Positions 55,941 to 64,000 of a stretch of 64,000 nucleotides of DNA are shown in pieces. A program made the position numbers and the translations under genes. The stretch is from Pectinophora gossypiella. Lineage: Eukaryota > Arthropoda > Insecta > Lepidoptera > Gelechiidae. Under the pieces are notes generated by a model. The model saw only the letters and a program-made list of their open reading frames with translations, was not told where the DNA came from and made no database searches. The stretch covers positions 678,001-742,000 of the forward strand of contig NC_065410.1 of the NCBI RefSeq assembly GCF_024362695.1, given 5' to 3'. Position 1 is the stretch's first letter. Each line of letters starts with the position of its first letter.

Positions 55941-56414
55941 AAGTAATCCTAGCTCAGCCACGAGTTGCCTTTCTATTATTCATTTTTTATGTTTATATTT
56001 AATGAGACGCCTTGATTGGTATTTAAAAAAATCATGAAAGTTCGCAGATATAAATTTTAATTAAATTAATTAAATGTAATTTTGAAAGTTGTTCACACCA
56101 ATTTAACCAGAAACCTATTGCAAACAGCTTTAACGTTCCCTGGACACTACTCTTAGCAAGCACGCTCTTTTAGTCCATCTGTGTCTTGTTTACACGGTTT
56201 CAGCACGTTTTTATCTCTGTGGGGGGAAGAGATGGGTGAAGAAGGGGGATCTCCTTTGTTTAGCTTTCATTTAGCCACTGTAATCTTAATTGTGAATCCG
56301 GGAGGACTCTCCTGGTTGTGTTCGTGCCACACTTAGTGTTGTACAAACTAAGATTTTGCTTGTGGCGCTGGAGTCTTTATTTGTGGCTAGTGATGTGGAC
56401 CTCTAAAGTATACT
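55941..56414. other. unassigned flank of the copia element
   Basis: No recognised feature. Ends with AAATC at 56415-56419, the left target-site duplication of the copia insertion. Confidence 0.45.
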
Positions 56415-56419
56415 AAATC

Positions 56420-56526
56420 TATAAATCAAACACAGTGTTCAGTTGGCGGTCGAAGAGAGAATATTTTTTTTTTTTTAATTTTTAACCATAGAGTATACAT
56501 ATTATTTTGTTACCATATTAATAATA
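56420..56526 (-). repeat. 3' LTR of the copia element
   Basis: 107 bp. In coding sense it begins TATTATTAATATGG and ends GTGTTTGATTTATA. It does not have TG...CA termini, and it is shorter than most copia LTRs (commonly a few hundred bp). Confidence 0.88.
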
Positions 56527-56538
56527 CTCCCACTTAAC
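56527..56538 (-). other. polypurine tract
   Basis: Coding sense GTTAAGTGGGAG, directly before the 3' LTR, where the plus-strand primer of an LTR element lies. Its position fixes the inner LTR boundary. Confidence 0.8.
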
Positions 56539-56570
56539 AAAATAAACTTATACTACTACTTTAGACTACT

Positions 56571-59500
56571 TTATTTACTAACTATACCTAACATTTTCAA
56601 AAAATTATAGTGTTTAACAGCAGTCAGACCTTTAGTAAATACATCAGCTGGCATATCTGAAGTTGGTATATATTCTAAACAAATAACATTATTATTCAAA
56701 TGTTCTTTGAAGAAATGAAAACGTGTATCAATATGTTTGGACCTTTTATGTAAACAATTGTTACTTGCCAACTTCTGTGCAGACTGGTTGTCATTAAAAA
56801 CTGTTATTGTATATAACATATCAGTCACCTCATATTGCAAATTTCTAAGATAAATAGCTTCTTTACAACAATCGGAAATACCCATGTACTCGGCTTCAGT
56901 ACTAGATAAAGCCACAGTAACCTGCTTTCTAGTTTGCCATGAAATAGCACCTCCAGATAGCGAAAAGAAAAAACCTGTGTATGAACGTCTGTCCATTACA
57001 TTGTTTGCCCAATCGGCGTCAACATATGCTACAATTTTTGAATTGCCTCTGGCAGTATACTTCAAGCAAAAGTCTTTGGTTGTATTTAAATATTTTAGTA
57101 CCCTTTTGGCATAAGCCCAATGAACTTCACTGTAACTATTGTTGAACTGACTTAGGTAATTAACAGCAAAAACAATATCTGGTCTAGTGAGTACTGCCAA
57201 ATACATAATACAACCAATCAACTGTTGGTAAGGCAATCGAGAATTACAATTTTCACTTTTACTTAACTTAAGTTTAGATTCTATAGGTGTATATGTAGGT
57301 TTACAATTCTGAACATTGAATTTTTGAGATAACTTTTCAATATACTGTTCCTGGTCTAGAGTTACAATACCATTTTCCCTGTCTACATTTACCCGCATTC
57401 CTAAACATTGCCTCACACATCCTAGATCCTTTATTTTGAACCTTGAAGCCAAAACCTTTTTCAAATTATTGCATTCATCAACATCATTACTGAAAACAAA
57501 GAAATCGTCTACATACAGTGTAACTATAGTCTTTTTATCATCCTTATTTTTAGTGTACAAACATGGTTCCAATTCAGACCGTTTATATCCCATTTCAATG
57601 AGACAGTCATCCACTTTTCTGTACCAGGCCCTTGAGGACTGCTTCAATCCGTAAATTGCCTTTTTCAACTTAAGTACTTTATCACTACTTTGATCATCTG
57701 ACAAACATTCTGGTAACTGCATGTAAATTGATTCCTCAAGGTCCCCGTTCAGAAAAGCCGTAGTTACGTCGAGATGTGTAACATCTAATCTAAGTTGGGC
57801 AGATAATGAAAACAACAATCTCAAGGTTGAATGCCTTACTACTGGCGCAAATGTTTCCGAATAATCAATATCTTTCTTTTGCATGAAACCTTTCGCTACC
57901 AAACGAGCGCGGTAACGAATGTTGTTGTCATTATCAACCTTTTTACGTAATACCCATTTACACTTCACGATGGTTTCATTGTCTTTTGGTATATCCACTA
58001 GCTCCCATGCATCGTTGTCCTCAAAACATTGTAGTTCCTCTTTTACTGCTCGTAACCATTGTTCTCTTTCAGGTCCCTGTAATGCGTCTTCTAGAAGTAG
58101 TCCACTAGCATCATCAAACGCTTCTTCAGCTGTACACGTGTTTAACCATCCATACCGTGTAGGTGGTTTCTTTAACCGACTAGACTTGGGTCGCTGCATG
58201 GATACTTCATGAGCATCTTCATATTCGCTGGGTATATAAGAGTCATCTGATGTTTCTGGAAGTGTATCCTCATCACCGGTTATTTCTTCAGAGCCTTGTA
58301 TGTCTTGATCGGTTGTGTCTCCCACTGAACTTGAGTCTTCTCTTCTTTCAATAATCGGTATACTGATCTTCTCACTCTTCTTCTCATCTTCCATTACTAT
58401 GACATCCCTGCTTGTTGTCACACATTTCGTTCTTGGATTATATATTCGATAACCTTTGACATCATCTGGGTAACCAACAAGTACATGCTTTTCTGACTTC
58501 CTGTCCCACTTTTGCCGTTTTTCTTTGGCTACATGGACCATGACACTGCTTCCGAATATGCGCAAATGACTTATGTTTGGTTTGTGTCCATTCCATACTT
58601 CATAAGGAGTTTTGTCATCTAAAGAAGGAAGTGCAGTACGGTTTTGCAGATAAACCGCCGTATTGGTTGCCTCTGCCCAGAACTCCTTGCCCATGTTTGC
58701 ATCGAACAATAGGCATCTGGCTTTCTCTATAATTGTACGATTATTTCGCTCTGATAGGCCATTCTGTTCGGGTGAGTACGGGTTACTTCTTTGGTGTATA
58801 ATTCCTTCCTTCCTGAGATATGCATCAAATTCTCTGTTGCAATATTCACAGCCATTATCACTTCTCAATGTCTTGATACTCTTGTTTGTTTGCTTCTCCA
58901 CCTTTGTTTTAAAATCTACAAAACATTGCATTGCTTCACTTTTACGCTTGATAAAATATACAAATATCATGCGACTGTAGTCATCGATGAAAAGTATGAA
59001 ATATCTGGAGCCTGCAAGCGACTCCTGCTCCATAGGTCCACAAATATCTGTATGAACCAAATGTAGTAATGCTGTACTTCTTGTACCTTCATTTGAGAAT
59101 GGCAGACGACACTGCTTTCCTTCACAGCAAACTGTGCACGATGACTTATCAATCTCAACTCTCTGTTGAAGATTCATTCCCTCTACAGCACTGGTCATTT
59201 TGTTTAAATATTTACTATTGACATGACCTAATCTGCGATGCCAAATGTCGTTTGATACAGACAAATTAGCCACCACACTGTCTGGGACTCTCAACTTGTA
59301 AACTCCATTGGTCAGCACAGCTGTAGCTACCAGTTCACCATTTCTGTTGAATACTTCACAACCATCTGTTGTAAACTGAACTTTATTACCGGATCTTATT
59401 AACTGGCTCACTGACAAAAGATTGGTTGTCAATCCTGGAGCACATAAAACGCCCTTAACTGGAACTTCAAATTCCCATTGATCAGTTTTCGTAATAATGT

Positions 59501-60470
59501 TCACGTCGCCTGAGCACTTTACTTGTAGTCTCTCACTATTAGCAACACAAATATCTCTCATGTTGTAATAAGTAGGATTCTCGATCCACTCTTCGTTAGC
59601 AGTCAAATGTGCACTCGCGCCAGAGTCAATGTACCAGTCATATTTATTAAATTGTCCACTCAAAAACACCGCACTGAATGCATTAGTTTGTTTACGTTGC
59701 GATTCTTTTGAAATATCGTTATTTGGACACTGATTTTTGTAATGTCCTGGTTGTTTACACCGGTAGCATTTGATATGACTTTTGTTCTTGTTTACATTTT
59801 GGTTGACATTGACGTTTGCATTTTGGTTAGTTTGATTTCTTTGCACGCTGGCCATAGACACATTATTTTTTCTATTTTGCCATTTCTGCGTTCCGCTTGC
59901 GAATGCACCGCTAACATCATTCGACTGAACTTCCGCTTCCATGTCCATAAGCTTTGTACGAATGGCGTCCGTTGTGATTTTGATGCCTGAATGTTCTATA
60001 GCCATGATCATCGGCATAAATCTTTCTGATAATCCAGCTAATAATAAGCAGCCGATCCATTCGTCACTGATGTTGAACCCCGTGCCACTTAATTTTTGTC
60101 CCGTCTCGACTATTTGCGTTACGTACGACTGCATAGAAGCGCAATTATCTAGGCGTATCGATATCAAATTACGTAAAAGAGAGATTCTTCGCGTAAATCC
60201 TGAGTCATCAAATAACGCCTTTAGGTTGTTCCATAGCTCCATCGAAGTTTTAACGTCTTTTATGTGTACGTACAACGCACTGTCTATAGTCATAATGAGT
60301 TTGGCCTTAGTTTTTGCATCATCTGCGGTATCTACTGACTTCCCAGAAACTGGCTTGATGCAGTGCACCATATCCTCTAGGATTAGAAAATTCTCCGCGG
60401 CAAATATCCATTCTGAGTAATTTTCTCGTCCCTTTAACTTGGGCACATTCACTAGATAGTTCGATGACAT
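56571..60470 (-). CDS. copia-type Gag-Pol polyprotein, intact
   Basis: 1299 aa in one frame. Gag region about 1-230 (start MSSNYLVNVPKLKGRENYSE, UBN2/copia-gag-like), zinc knuckle C235-x2-C238-x4-H243-x4-C248, protease DSGAS at 282-286. Integrase has the HHCC-like part (H411/H416, C445/C448) and a catalytic triad I assign to D475, D538 and E574 (35 residues between the last two). An acidic linker spans about 690-760. Reverse transcriptase starts about 838 (D901 in HLDVTTAFLNG; YVDD at 986-989). RNase H from about 1147 (VAYVDADW, LSSTEAEYMG, NDNQSA). Ends at residue 1299 with FTKGLTAVK nearby, the usual copia C terminus. No stop or frameshift, and all key residues I checked are present. The start codon is the first ATG after the leader. 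Antisense frames in this interval are shadows. Confidence 0.95.
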   Translation of the reverse strand: MSSNYLVNVPKLKGRENYSEWIFAAENFLILEDMVHCIKPVSGKSVDTADDAKTKAKLIMTIDSALYVHIKDVKTSMELWNNLKALFDDSGFTRRISLLRNLISIRLDNCASMQSYVTQIVETGQKLSGTGFNISDEWIGCLLLAGLSERFMPMIMAIEHSGIKITTDAIRTKLMDMEAEVQSNDVSGAFASGTQKWQNRKNNVSMASVQRNQTNQNANVNVNQNVNKNKSHIKCYRCKQPGHYKNQCPNNDISKESQRKQTNAFSAVFLSGQFNKYDWYIDSGASAHLTANEEWIENPTYYNMRDICVANSERLQVKCSGDVNIITKTDQWEFEVPVKGVLCAPGLTTNLLSVSQLIRSGNKVQFTTDGCEVFNRNGELVATAVLTNGVYKLRVPDSVVANLSVSNDIWHRRLGHVNSKYLNKMTSAVEGMNLQQRVEIDKSSCTVCCEGKQCRLPFSNEGTRSTALLHLVHTDICGPMEQESLAGSRYFILFIDDYSRMIFVYFIKRKSEAMQCFVDFKTKVEKQTNKSIKTLRSDNGCEYCNREFDAYLRKEGIIHQRSNPYSPEQNGLSERNNRTIIEKARCLLFDANMGKEFWAEATNTAVYLQNRTALPSLDDKTPYEVWNGHKPNISHLRIFGSSVMVHVAKEKRQKWDRKSEKHVLVGYPDDVKGYRIYNPRTKCVTTSRDVIVMEDEKKSEKISIPIIERREDSSSVGDTTDQDIQGSEEITGDEDTLPETSDDSYIPSEYEDAHEVSMQRPKSSRLKKPPTRYGWLNTCTAEEAFDDASGLLLEDALQGPEREQWLRAVKEELQCFEDNDAWELVDIPKDNETIVKCKWVLRKKVDNDNNIRYRARLVAKGFMQKKDIDYSETFAPVVRHSTLRLLFSLSAQLRLDVTHLDVTTAFLNGDLEESIYMQLPECLSDDQSSDKVLKLKKAIYGLKQSSRAWYRKVDDCLIEMGYKRSELEPCLYTKNKDDKKTIVTLYVDDFFVFSNDVDECNNLKKVLASRFKIKDLGCVRQCLGMRVNVDRENGIVTLDQEQYIEKLSQKFNVQNCKPTYTPIESKLKLSKSENCNSRLPYQQLIGCIMYLAVLTRPDIVFAVNYLSQFNNSYSEVHWAYAKRVLKYLNTTKDFCLKYTARGNSKIVAYVDADWANNVMDRRSYTGFFFSLSGGAISWQTRKQVTVALSSTEAEYMGISDCCKEAIYLRNLQYEVTDMLYTITVFNDNQSAQKLASNNCLHKRSKHIDTRFHFFKEHLNNNVICLEYIPTSDMPADVFTKGLTAVKHYNFLKMLGIVSK

Positions 60471-60608
60471 TTTTGTCTCTATTTTTTAGCACTGTTATTG
60501 TCTTTATTTAGCACTGTTTCTTATTAACTTTAATTTTATATATATCACTGTTTTCACTTCTATAAGCTACGAAAAAATTACTACTTTTATGGAAAAAACT
60601 AAGGGCGT

Positions 60609-60622
60609 CTGGGCCCATAACC
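60609..60622 (-). other. primer-binding site
   Basis: GGTTATGGGCCCAG directly after the 5' LTR. From memory this is the sequence of the Drosophila copia PBS, which pairs with an internal half of initiator tRNA-Met and not with its 3' end. Confidence 0.8.
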
Positions 60623-60729
60623 TATAAATCAAACACAGTGTTCAGTTGGCGGTCGAAGAGAGAATATTTATTTTTTTTTAATTTTTAACCATAGAGTATA
60701 CATATTATTTTGTTACCATATTAATAATA
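60623..60729 (-). repeat. 5' LTR of the copia element
   Basis: 107 bp, one substitution relative to the 3' LTR. It should hold the promoter; no standard TATA box position can be fixed, although ATATGTATACTC is a possible AT-rich site. AAATC follows outside. Confidence 0.88.
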
Positions 60730-60734
60730 AAATC

Positions 60735-61002
60735 GGTCTTTGATAAGTACCTTTGCAAAATTTCTTGTGATCGGGTGAGCGTTAAACGAATTCACTTTCA
60801 GAATTCTCCAATACGTTGACTGCGGGTAGATGAAGAAATAATCAAGTTCCACTTTTTTTAAATCTGTCTGAAAACATCGAATAAATCTGACTCGGACGGG
60901 AATTGAGAGCGATAAACATTACACCACCGGGTCCTCATCCTGAAATCTTGGATTTATATATTTTATTGGATCTATATATGTGAGATATATTTTATTAAGC
61001 AT
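60735..61002. other. unassigned intergenic DNA
   Basis: Nothing recognised between the copia element and the next LINE insertion. Confidence 0.45.
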
Positions 61003-61010
61003 AAAGAACA

Positions 61011-61278
61011 TAGAGACAAATACTGAGAATTATTGAGGACAGAAGAGGCAAGATGATGGACACCTAATAAGATACGACGAATTTATTAAAAACATCATAT
61101 AAGGAAAGCTAGAAGGAAAGAGAGGAAGGGGAAGACCAAAAATAGCTTACCTACATGGAGCAGATTAAAGAAAAGGTTAACGTCGTGTCTTATAGGGAAG
61201 TCAAGGAATTGGCCTTTGATAGACTGGAATGGAAAATACTACACTGACAAGAGCGTGGCTCTTAAATTGATGATGATG
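61011..61278 (+). mobile_element. 5'-truncated L-GAT LINE with 8-bp TSD
   Basis: AAAGAACA at 61003-61010 is repeated at 61279-61286. The insert has the same C-terminal coding region as 35516-35836, with frame-breaking changes (for example a stop after AACATCATATAAGG), and ends CTCTTAAATTGATGATGATG. Confidence 0.8.
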
Positions 61279-61286
61279 AAAGAACA

Positions 61287-61938
61287 CAAGGTTTACAAAA
61301 TCAAACATTGAACACGCCATTTCCAGGTCCAAGATAATTTGAAAAAAGGAACTTTTCAGGAATCGAATTCGGTACATTTGATTTATGACCGCCGTTAATT
61401 ACTGACAGCTTATCGTCTTGTTTACTCCCGTCAAATCATCACACATGATTCATGCATACATTATGCACAAGACAAGCAAGTAAAACCCAAACGTCAATCC
61501 CCGAGCAATCGCTCTTGAACAGCAATATACCGGGATTGCTGATGTCACACAATCCCGGATTATATCCATTGTGGAATCGACATCAAATCGCTGATAGCTT
61601 TCACATGACGAGAGCTAATCACATAGTCGTAGTTCTGAAGAGCCTGTTAGAGTAGTAAAGCTTTAGTTCATTCGTGCAATGAGGATAAAACCTGCCTATT
61701 TCTCTCATCAAGTATCGCTACTGTTAAGTGTTATTTTTAACAGTTCCTCATACTATTTGAGTAGAAAAACATTATTTTTGGTTATATTTTTACACTATAA
61801 CCCCTTGTGCAGCGTTTAACTGCAAAAGATTGGAAAGAAGAAAACTTAGAATAACTTATTTTGAATCAAAACTGCTTGATCCAACTGATGGCTGCTTTTT
61901 TTGGTAACTTATCCTTCAGGCGAGATATATTCCACGTT
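61287..61938. other. unassigned; small hairpin at 61530-61558
   Basis: CCGGGATTG and CAATCCCGG are separated by 11 nt. Apart from this, nothing was recognised. Confidence 0.45.
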
Positions 61939-62519
61939 GCTCCACATTTTATAGCAATTTTTCACGAATTTTAGCTTCTTATTCTATCGTGTGGGTTGTG
62001 AGGTGGAGAAAAAACCTCATCAACCTTGGTATCAGGGTTATTGTTGAGCTGCCAAAGGCCCCCGATGTGGCTTATGTAACAACTACAAATACGAACTGTA
62101 CGAATTTTAGCTTTTTCTTCTTTAAAATTGTCAAAATTTAGGAAGACTCAACCGTGCTGCCACCTACATTCATGTAGGCTTTATAAATGCAAAATGTAAA
62201 AAAAATATAATAAAGACATTCAACGGTAACAGAGTTAAATGATGCCCTGACTACCCTAGTAAAGTTATCACAACAGGAATTATTTTCCATGGAATTAACT
62301 TTACTTTATGTAAAAAAAATATCAGTCTTAAGTCCTTGCTTCGTTATCTCCATTAAATTGACGCTCAGGGAAACCTGAGACTAGGCAATAGCAATTTATC
62401 ATGAATTTTATCTTGACCCCTGGCCGCCTATACGAATGTAGGTGGAGTGTTCCTAAATTTCGTCCCTTCTCCATCCTGACCAACTAAAATTGGTGATAAA
62501 TAGCTGTAAAATGTGGAGC
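61939..62519. mobile_element. fold-back element split by a SINE
   Basis: The outer left GCTCCACATTTTATAGC faces GCTGTAAAATGTGGAGC at the right end. Further in, AAATTTAGGAAGACTC faces GAGTGTTCCTAAATTT, and CACCTACATTCATGTAGG faces CCTATACGAATGTAGGTG. Arms are about 100 bp each after removing the inserted SINE, with a 250-bp centre (62179-62426). Non-coding; likely a fold-back or MITE-type DNA element. Confidence 0.65.
61978..62099 (-). mobile_element. 5'-truncated SINE S1 with 14-bp TSD
   Basis: ACGAATTTTAGCTT at 61964-61977 and 62100-62113. Between them is the minus-strand S1 tail (CTATCGTGTGGGTTGTGAGG to CCGATGTGGCTTATGTAAC). It inserted into the left arm of the fold-back element, so it is younger than that element. 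Confidence 0.85.
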
Positions 62520-62658
62520 AAAAATTTGAGCTTTTAGTTTTTATCATTTAGATTAGATTTTTATTGCTTATATCCATCAGGGGAATTGCATATCTATTTG
62601 ACGGAATGGTTAGTGAACTTTAGCATGTTTGCAGGCAGAACTCACTTTTTAATTTTTT

Positions 62659-62829
62659 TGACTTATTGTAGATTTGCCACAGATGGCATTAACTACAAAT
62701 GGGAAGCGCTAAAGGCTCTCACCCATTACAACGTTTAAGACAACAGGCCTGAGGGTGCCCAGTTGGACTCGAACCTCGGCTCAGGGCGTCGTCTGAAAGG
62801 AAAAATATTTGAAAGAATTAATCGACCCT
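62659..62829 (+). repeat. repeat R2, long copy
   Basis: TGACTTATTGTAGATTTGCC to GAAAGAATTAATCGACCC, with a short extra segment (AAGACAACAGGCCTGAGGGT) compared with 44675-44819. Directly joined to SINE S4. Confidence 0.7.
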
Positions 62830-63102
62830 AAACGCGCTCGGTTTGCGATTGTTGAAGTTAAGCAACTTTCGAAAAGACCGGTCGTAGGATGGGTGACCAC
62901 AAAAAAAAAGTTTTCATCACGAGCTCCTCCGTGCTTTGGAAGGCACGTTAAGTCGTTGAACTCGGCTGCATTAGCAGTCGTTAATAACCATCAATCCGCA
63001 CTGGGCCCGCGTGATGGTTTAAGGCCCGATCTCCCTATCCATCCATAGGGAAGGCCCGTGCCCCAGCAGTGGGGACGTTAATGGGCTGATGATGATGATG
63101 AA
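62830..63102 (+). mobile_element. SINE S4 with 5S-like head, 3' end complete
   Basis: The start is lost (begins AAACGCGCTCGG). 5S-like GAAGTTAAGCAAC at 62854-62866 and GGATGGGTGACC at 62887-62898, then the shared core, GCACTGGGCCCGCGTGATGG, GGGAAGGCCCGTGCCCCAGC and GGGACGTTAATGGGC, then a GATGATGATGATG tail. The two 5S-like blocks are identical to canonical 5S sequence as I recall it. Confidence 0.8.
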
Positions 63103-63126
63103 CCGCCAAGGATTAGAAGCAGTGAT

Positions 63127-63525
63127 GTGTCATACATGGGAACTAGGTATCATAGGTCACTAATGACTGTTGAGTGTGGAAACTTAATTATTTGTTCTTT
63201 TCCATACTCAAATACATTAGCTAGTGAGGAAAATAATTATATATTTTCTCTCAACCAACACCTTTATAACAGAACCTGTCATCATAGTAATATTATTTAT
63301 TTAGATTTGAATAAGTTTATTCGAAATTGTATAATAACGACAGATAGAATATATCTATCTAAGTACTTTAAAAAAATTATATGTTCAGTACTAGTTTTTT
63401 ATATTACAGACACTTCTGCCAGACCAGGCAGTAAACTTATTGACTGTACTGTCTTTTACAGTACAAAACTTTTTATTGACGGTAGTCAGCCATGTACCAC
63501 GAATGGTACTTCATCTTTAAACTAG
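63127..63525 (+). CDS. possible 3' part of LINE ORF1
   Basis: An open frame of about 132 codons that ends 34 nt inside the endonuclease ORF in another frame, the usual ORF1/ORF2 overlap of many LINEs. The content GNLIICSFPYSNTLASEENN and NIIYLDLNKFIRNC faintly recalls the C-terminal part of SGNH-esterase domains carried by some CR1-like and other insect LINE ORF1 proteins, but the catalytic Asp-His pair is not evident. The frame is probably cut on the left, at the SINE junction. It could be chance; treat as hypothetical. Confidence 0.35.
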   Translation: MSYMGTRYHRSLMTVECGNLIICSFPYSNTLASEENNYIFSLNQHLYNRTCHHSNIIYLDLNKFIRNCIITTDRIYLSKYFKKIICSVLVFYITDTSARPGSKLIDCTVFYSTKLFIDGSQPCTTNGTSSLN

Positions 63526-64000
63526 ACAATAAGACAAAAGAGAAGCTTGGAATATTAAAACTAGTTCACCAAAATATTCAAGGCTTCTCTGGCAAAGAAT
63601 TAGACGTAGAATTATTTTTAGAGACATTTTTTATTGACATTTTATGTATTACAGAGCATTGGTTGAAGGATTATGAATTGTTATTCGGTTTTAAAAATTA
63701 TCATTTCGCTAGCGCTTTCTGTCGAAAGATCAAATTACGTGGTGGCTCCCTTATTTTTATCAGAAATAGTTTAAAATATAAAGAACGCAAAGATATTACT
63801 GGACTTTCGATAGAGGGCACTATGGAGATTTCATGTATAGAAACAGAGAAACATATTGTTGTAGCCGTATACAGACCCCTATACAGTGCTAACTTCACAG
63901 TTTTTGAATCAGTGATGGAAAATGTACTGAAGGTCATATCTAAAAGTAATAAAGCCATTATAGTGTGTGGAGATTTTAACGTTGATTTATATGAAGTAGA
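63492..64000 (+). CDS. LINE ORF2 N terminus: AP-type endonuclease, runs off the window
   Basis: From ATG at 63492 the frame stays open for 169 codons to the window edge. Motifs in order: LVHQNIQGFSGKELDVELF (the QN metal-binding motif), DILCITEHWLK (the TE-W motif), GGSLIFIRNS, VVAVYRPLYS and IIVCGDFNVDLY (GDFN catalytic loop). These are the conserved blocks of the exonuclease-endonuclease-phosphatase fold that nicks target DNA in jockey-like LINEs. All catalytic positions visible so far are intact. RT would follow beyond 64000. The style of the protein fits the same clade as the fragment at 4530-5384. Overlaps the preceding frame by 34 nt. Confidence 0.85.
   Translation, partial: MYHEWYFIFKLDNKTKEKLGILKLVHQNIQGFSGKELDVELFLETFFIDILCITEHWLKDYELLFGFKNYHFASAFCRKIKLRGGSLIFIRNSLKYKERKDITGLSIEGTMEISCIETEKHIVVAVYRPLYSANFTVFESVMENVLKVISKSNKAIIVCGDFNVDLYEV

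Larger units (their letters stand above)
56420..60729 (-). mobile_element. complete copia-type LTR retrotransposon
   Basis: 4310 bp on the minus strand, bounded by 107-bp LTRs at 56420-56526 and 60623-60729 and by a 5-bp target duplication AAATC (56415-56419 and 60730-60734). In coding order: 5' LTR, PBS GGTTATGGGCCCAG, short leader, single gag-pol ORF, PPT AAGTGGGAG, 3' LTR. The order protease-integrase-RT-RNase H is that of Ty1/copia elements. The two LTRs differ at one position (an A within the T run). All parts needed for mobility seem present, so this is a recent and perhaps competent copy. Confidence 0.93.

Noticed and set aside
57919..60420. Plus-strand frames inside the copia element (for example 159 codons at 59941-60420)
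   Set aside because: Antisense shadows of the intact gag-pol frame.
62854..62898. 5S rRNA gene
   Set aside because: Only the two short internal-control-region blocks match; the rest of 5S is absent and the segment lies in a SINE.

Overview
This window looks like gene-poor, repeat-dense nuclear DNA of an insect, most likely a moth or butterfly (Lepidoptera). I base that on AT-rich intergenic sequence, several SINE and LINE 3'-end families that I associate with lepidopteran genomes, and a copia element whose primer-binding site matches the half-tRNA-Met type of insect copia. I could not support a single host protein-coding gene, rRNA or true tRNA gene. Everything recognisable is mobile DNA, its remains, or tandem repeat.

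Layout. (1) 1-8940: scattered SINE pieces, a TTAA-flanked piggyBac-like MITE (2190-2526), a decayed jockey-type LINE (4530-5638) with a second copy of its 3' UTR (7211-7455), and another LINE remnant that abuts the array. (2) 8945-34705: one 25.8-kb tandem array of roughly 100 monomers of about 215-255 bp, cut into 14 modules of 1.1-3.6 kb. Each module ends in the same GC-rich hairpin followed by CATCTAG-T or a one-base variant, as in Helitron 3' termini. Modules 2-14 begin with an AT stretch plus a TGAC/TCAC microsatellite. Two-module blocks of 3117 bp are duplicated with no difference in the stretches I compared. (3) 34706-56400: a patchwork of MITEs (four families), tRNA-like SINEs, truncated LINE insertions with clear target-site duplications, nested insertions and fold-back repeats. 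(4) 56420-60729: a complete copia-type LTR retrotransposon on the minus strand. It has a 1299-codon uninterrupted gag-pol ORF, 107-bp LTRs differing at one base, a PBS, a PPT and a 5-bp target-site duplication, so it is young and possibly active. (5) 60735-64000: a LINE insertion, a fold-back element split by a SINE, a SINE with a 5S-rRNA-like head, and finally the open start of a LINE ORF2 (AP-endonuclease) that runs off the right edge.

How the parts relate. The most unusual object is the Helitron-capped satellite array. The internal monomer is amplified inside modules, and whole modules are amplified in turn, giving two levels of repetition. Most monomers carry an interrupted palindrome ATGGCCGCCAT next to AAAATGGCGG, that is several GCCAT cores of the PHO/YY1 type. 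The non-autonomous SINEs share cores and tails with one another and with LINE 3' ends, consistent with mobilisation by LINE machinery such as that encoded at the right edge. Coordinates of diverged repeats are approximate by a few bases; all comparisons were done by eye.
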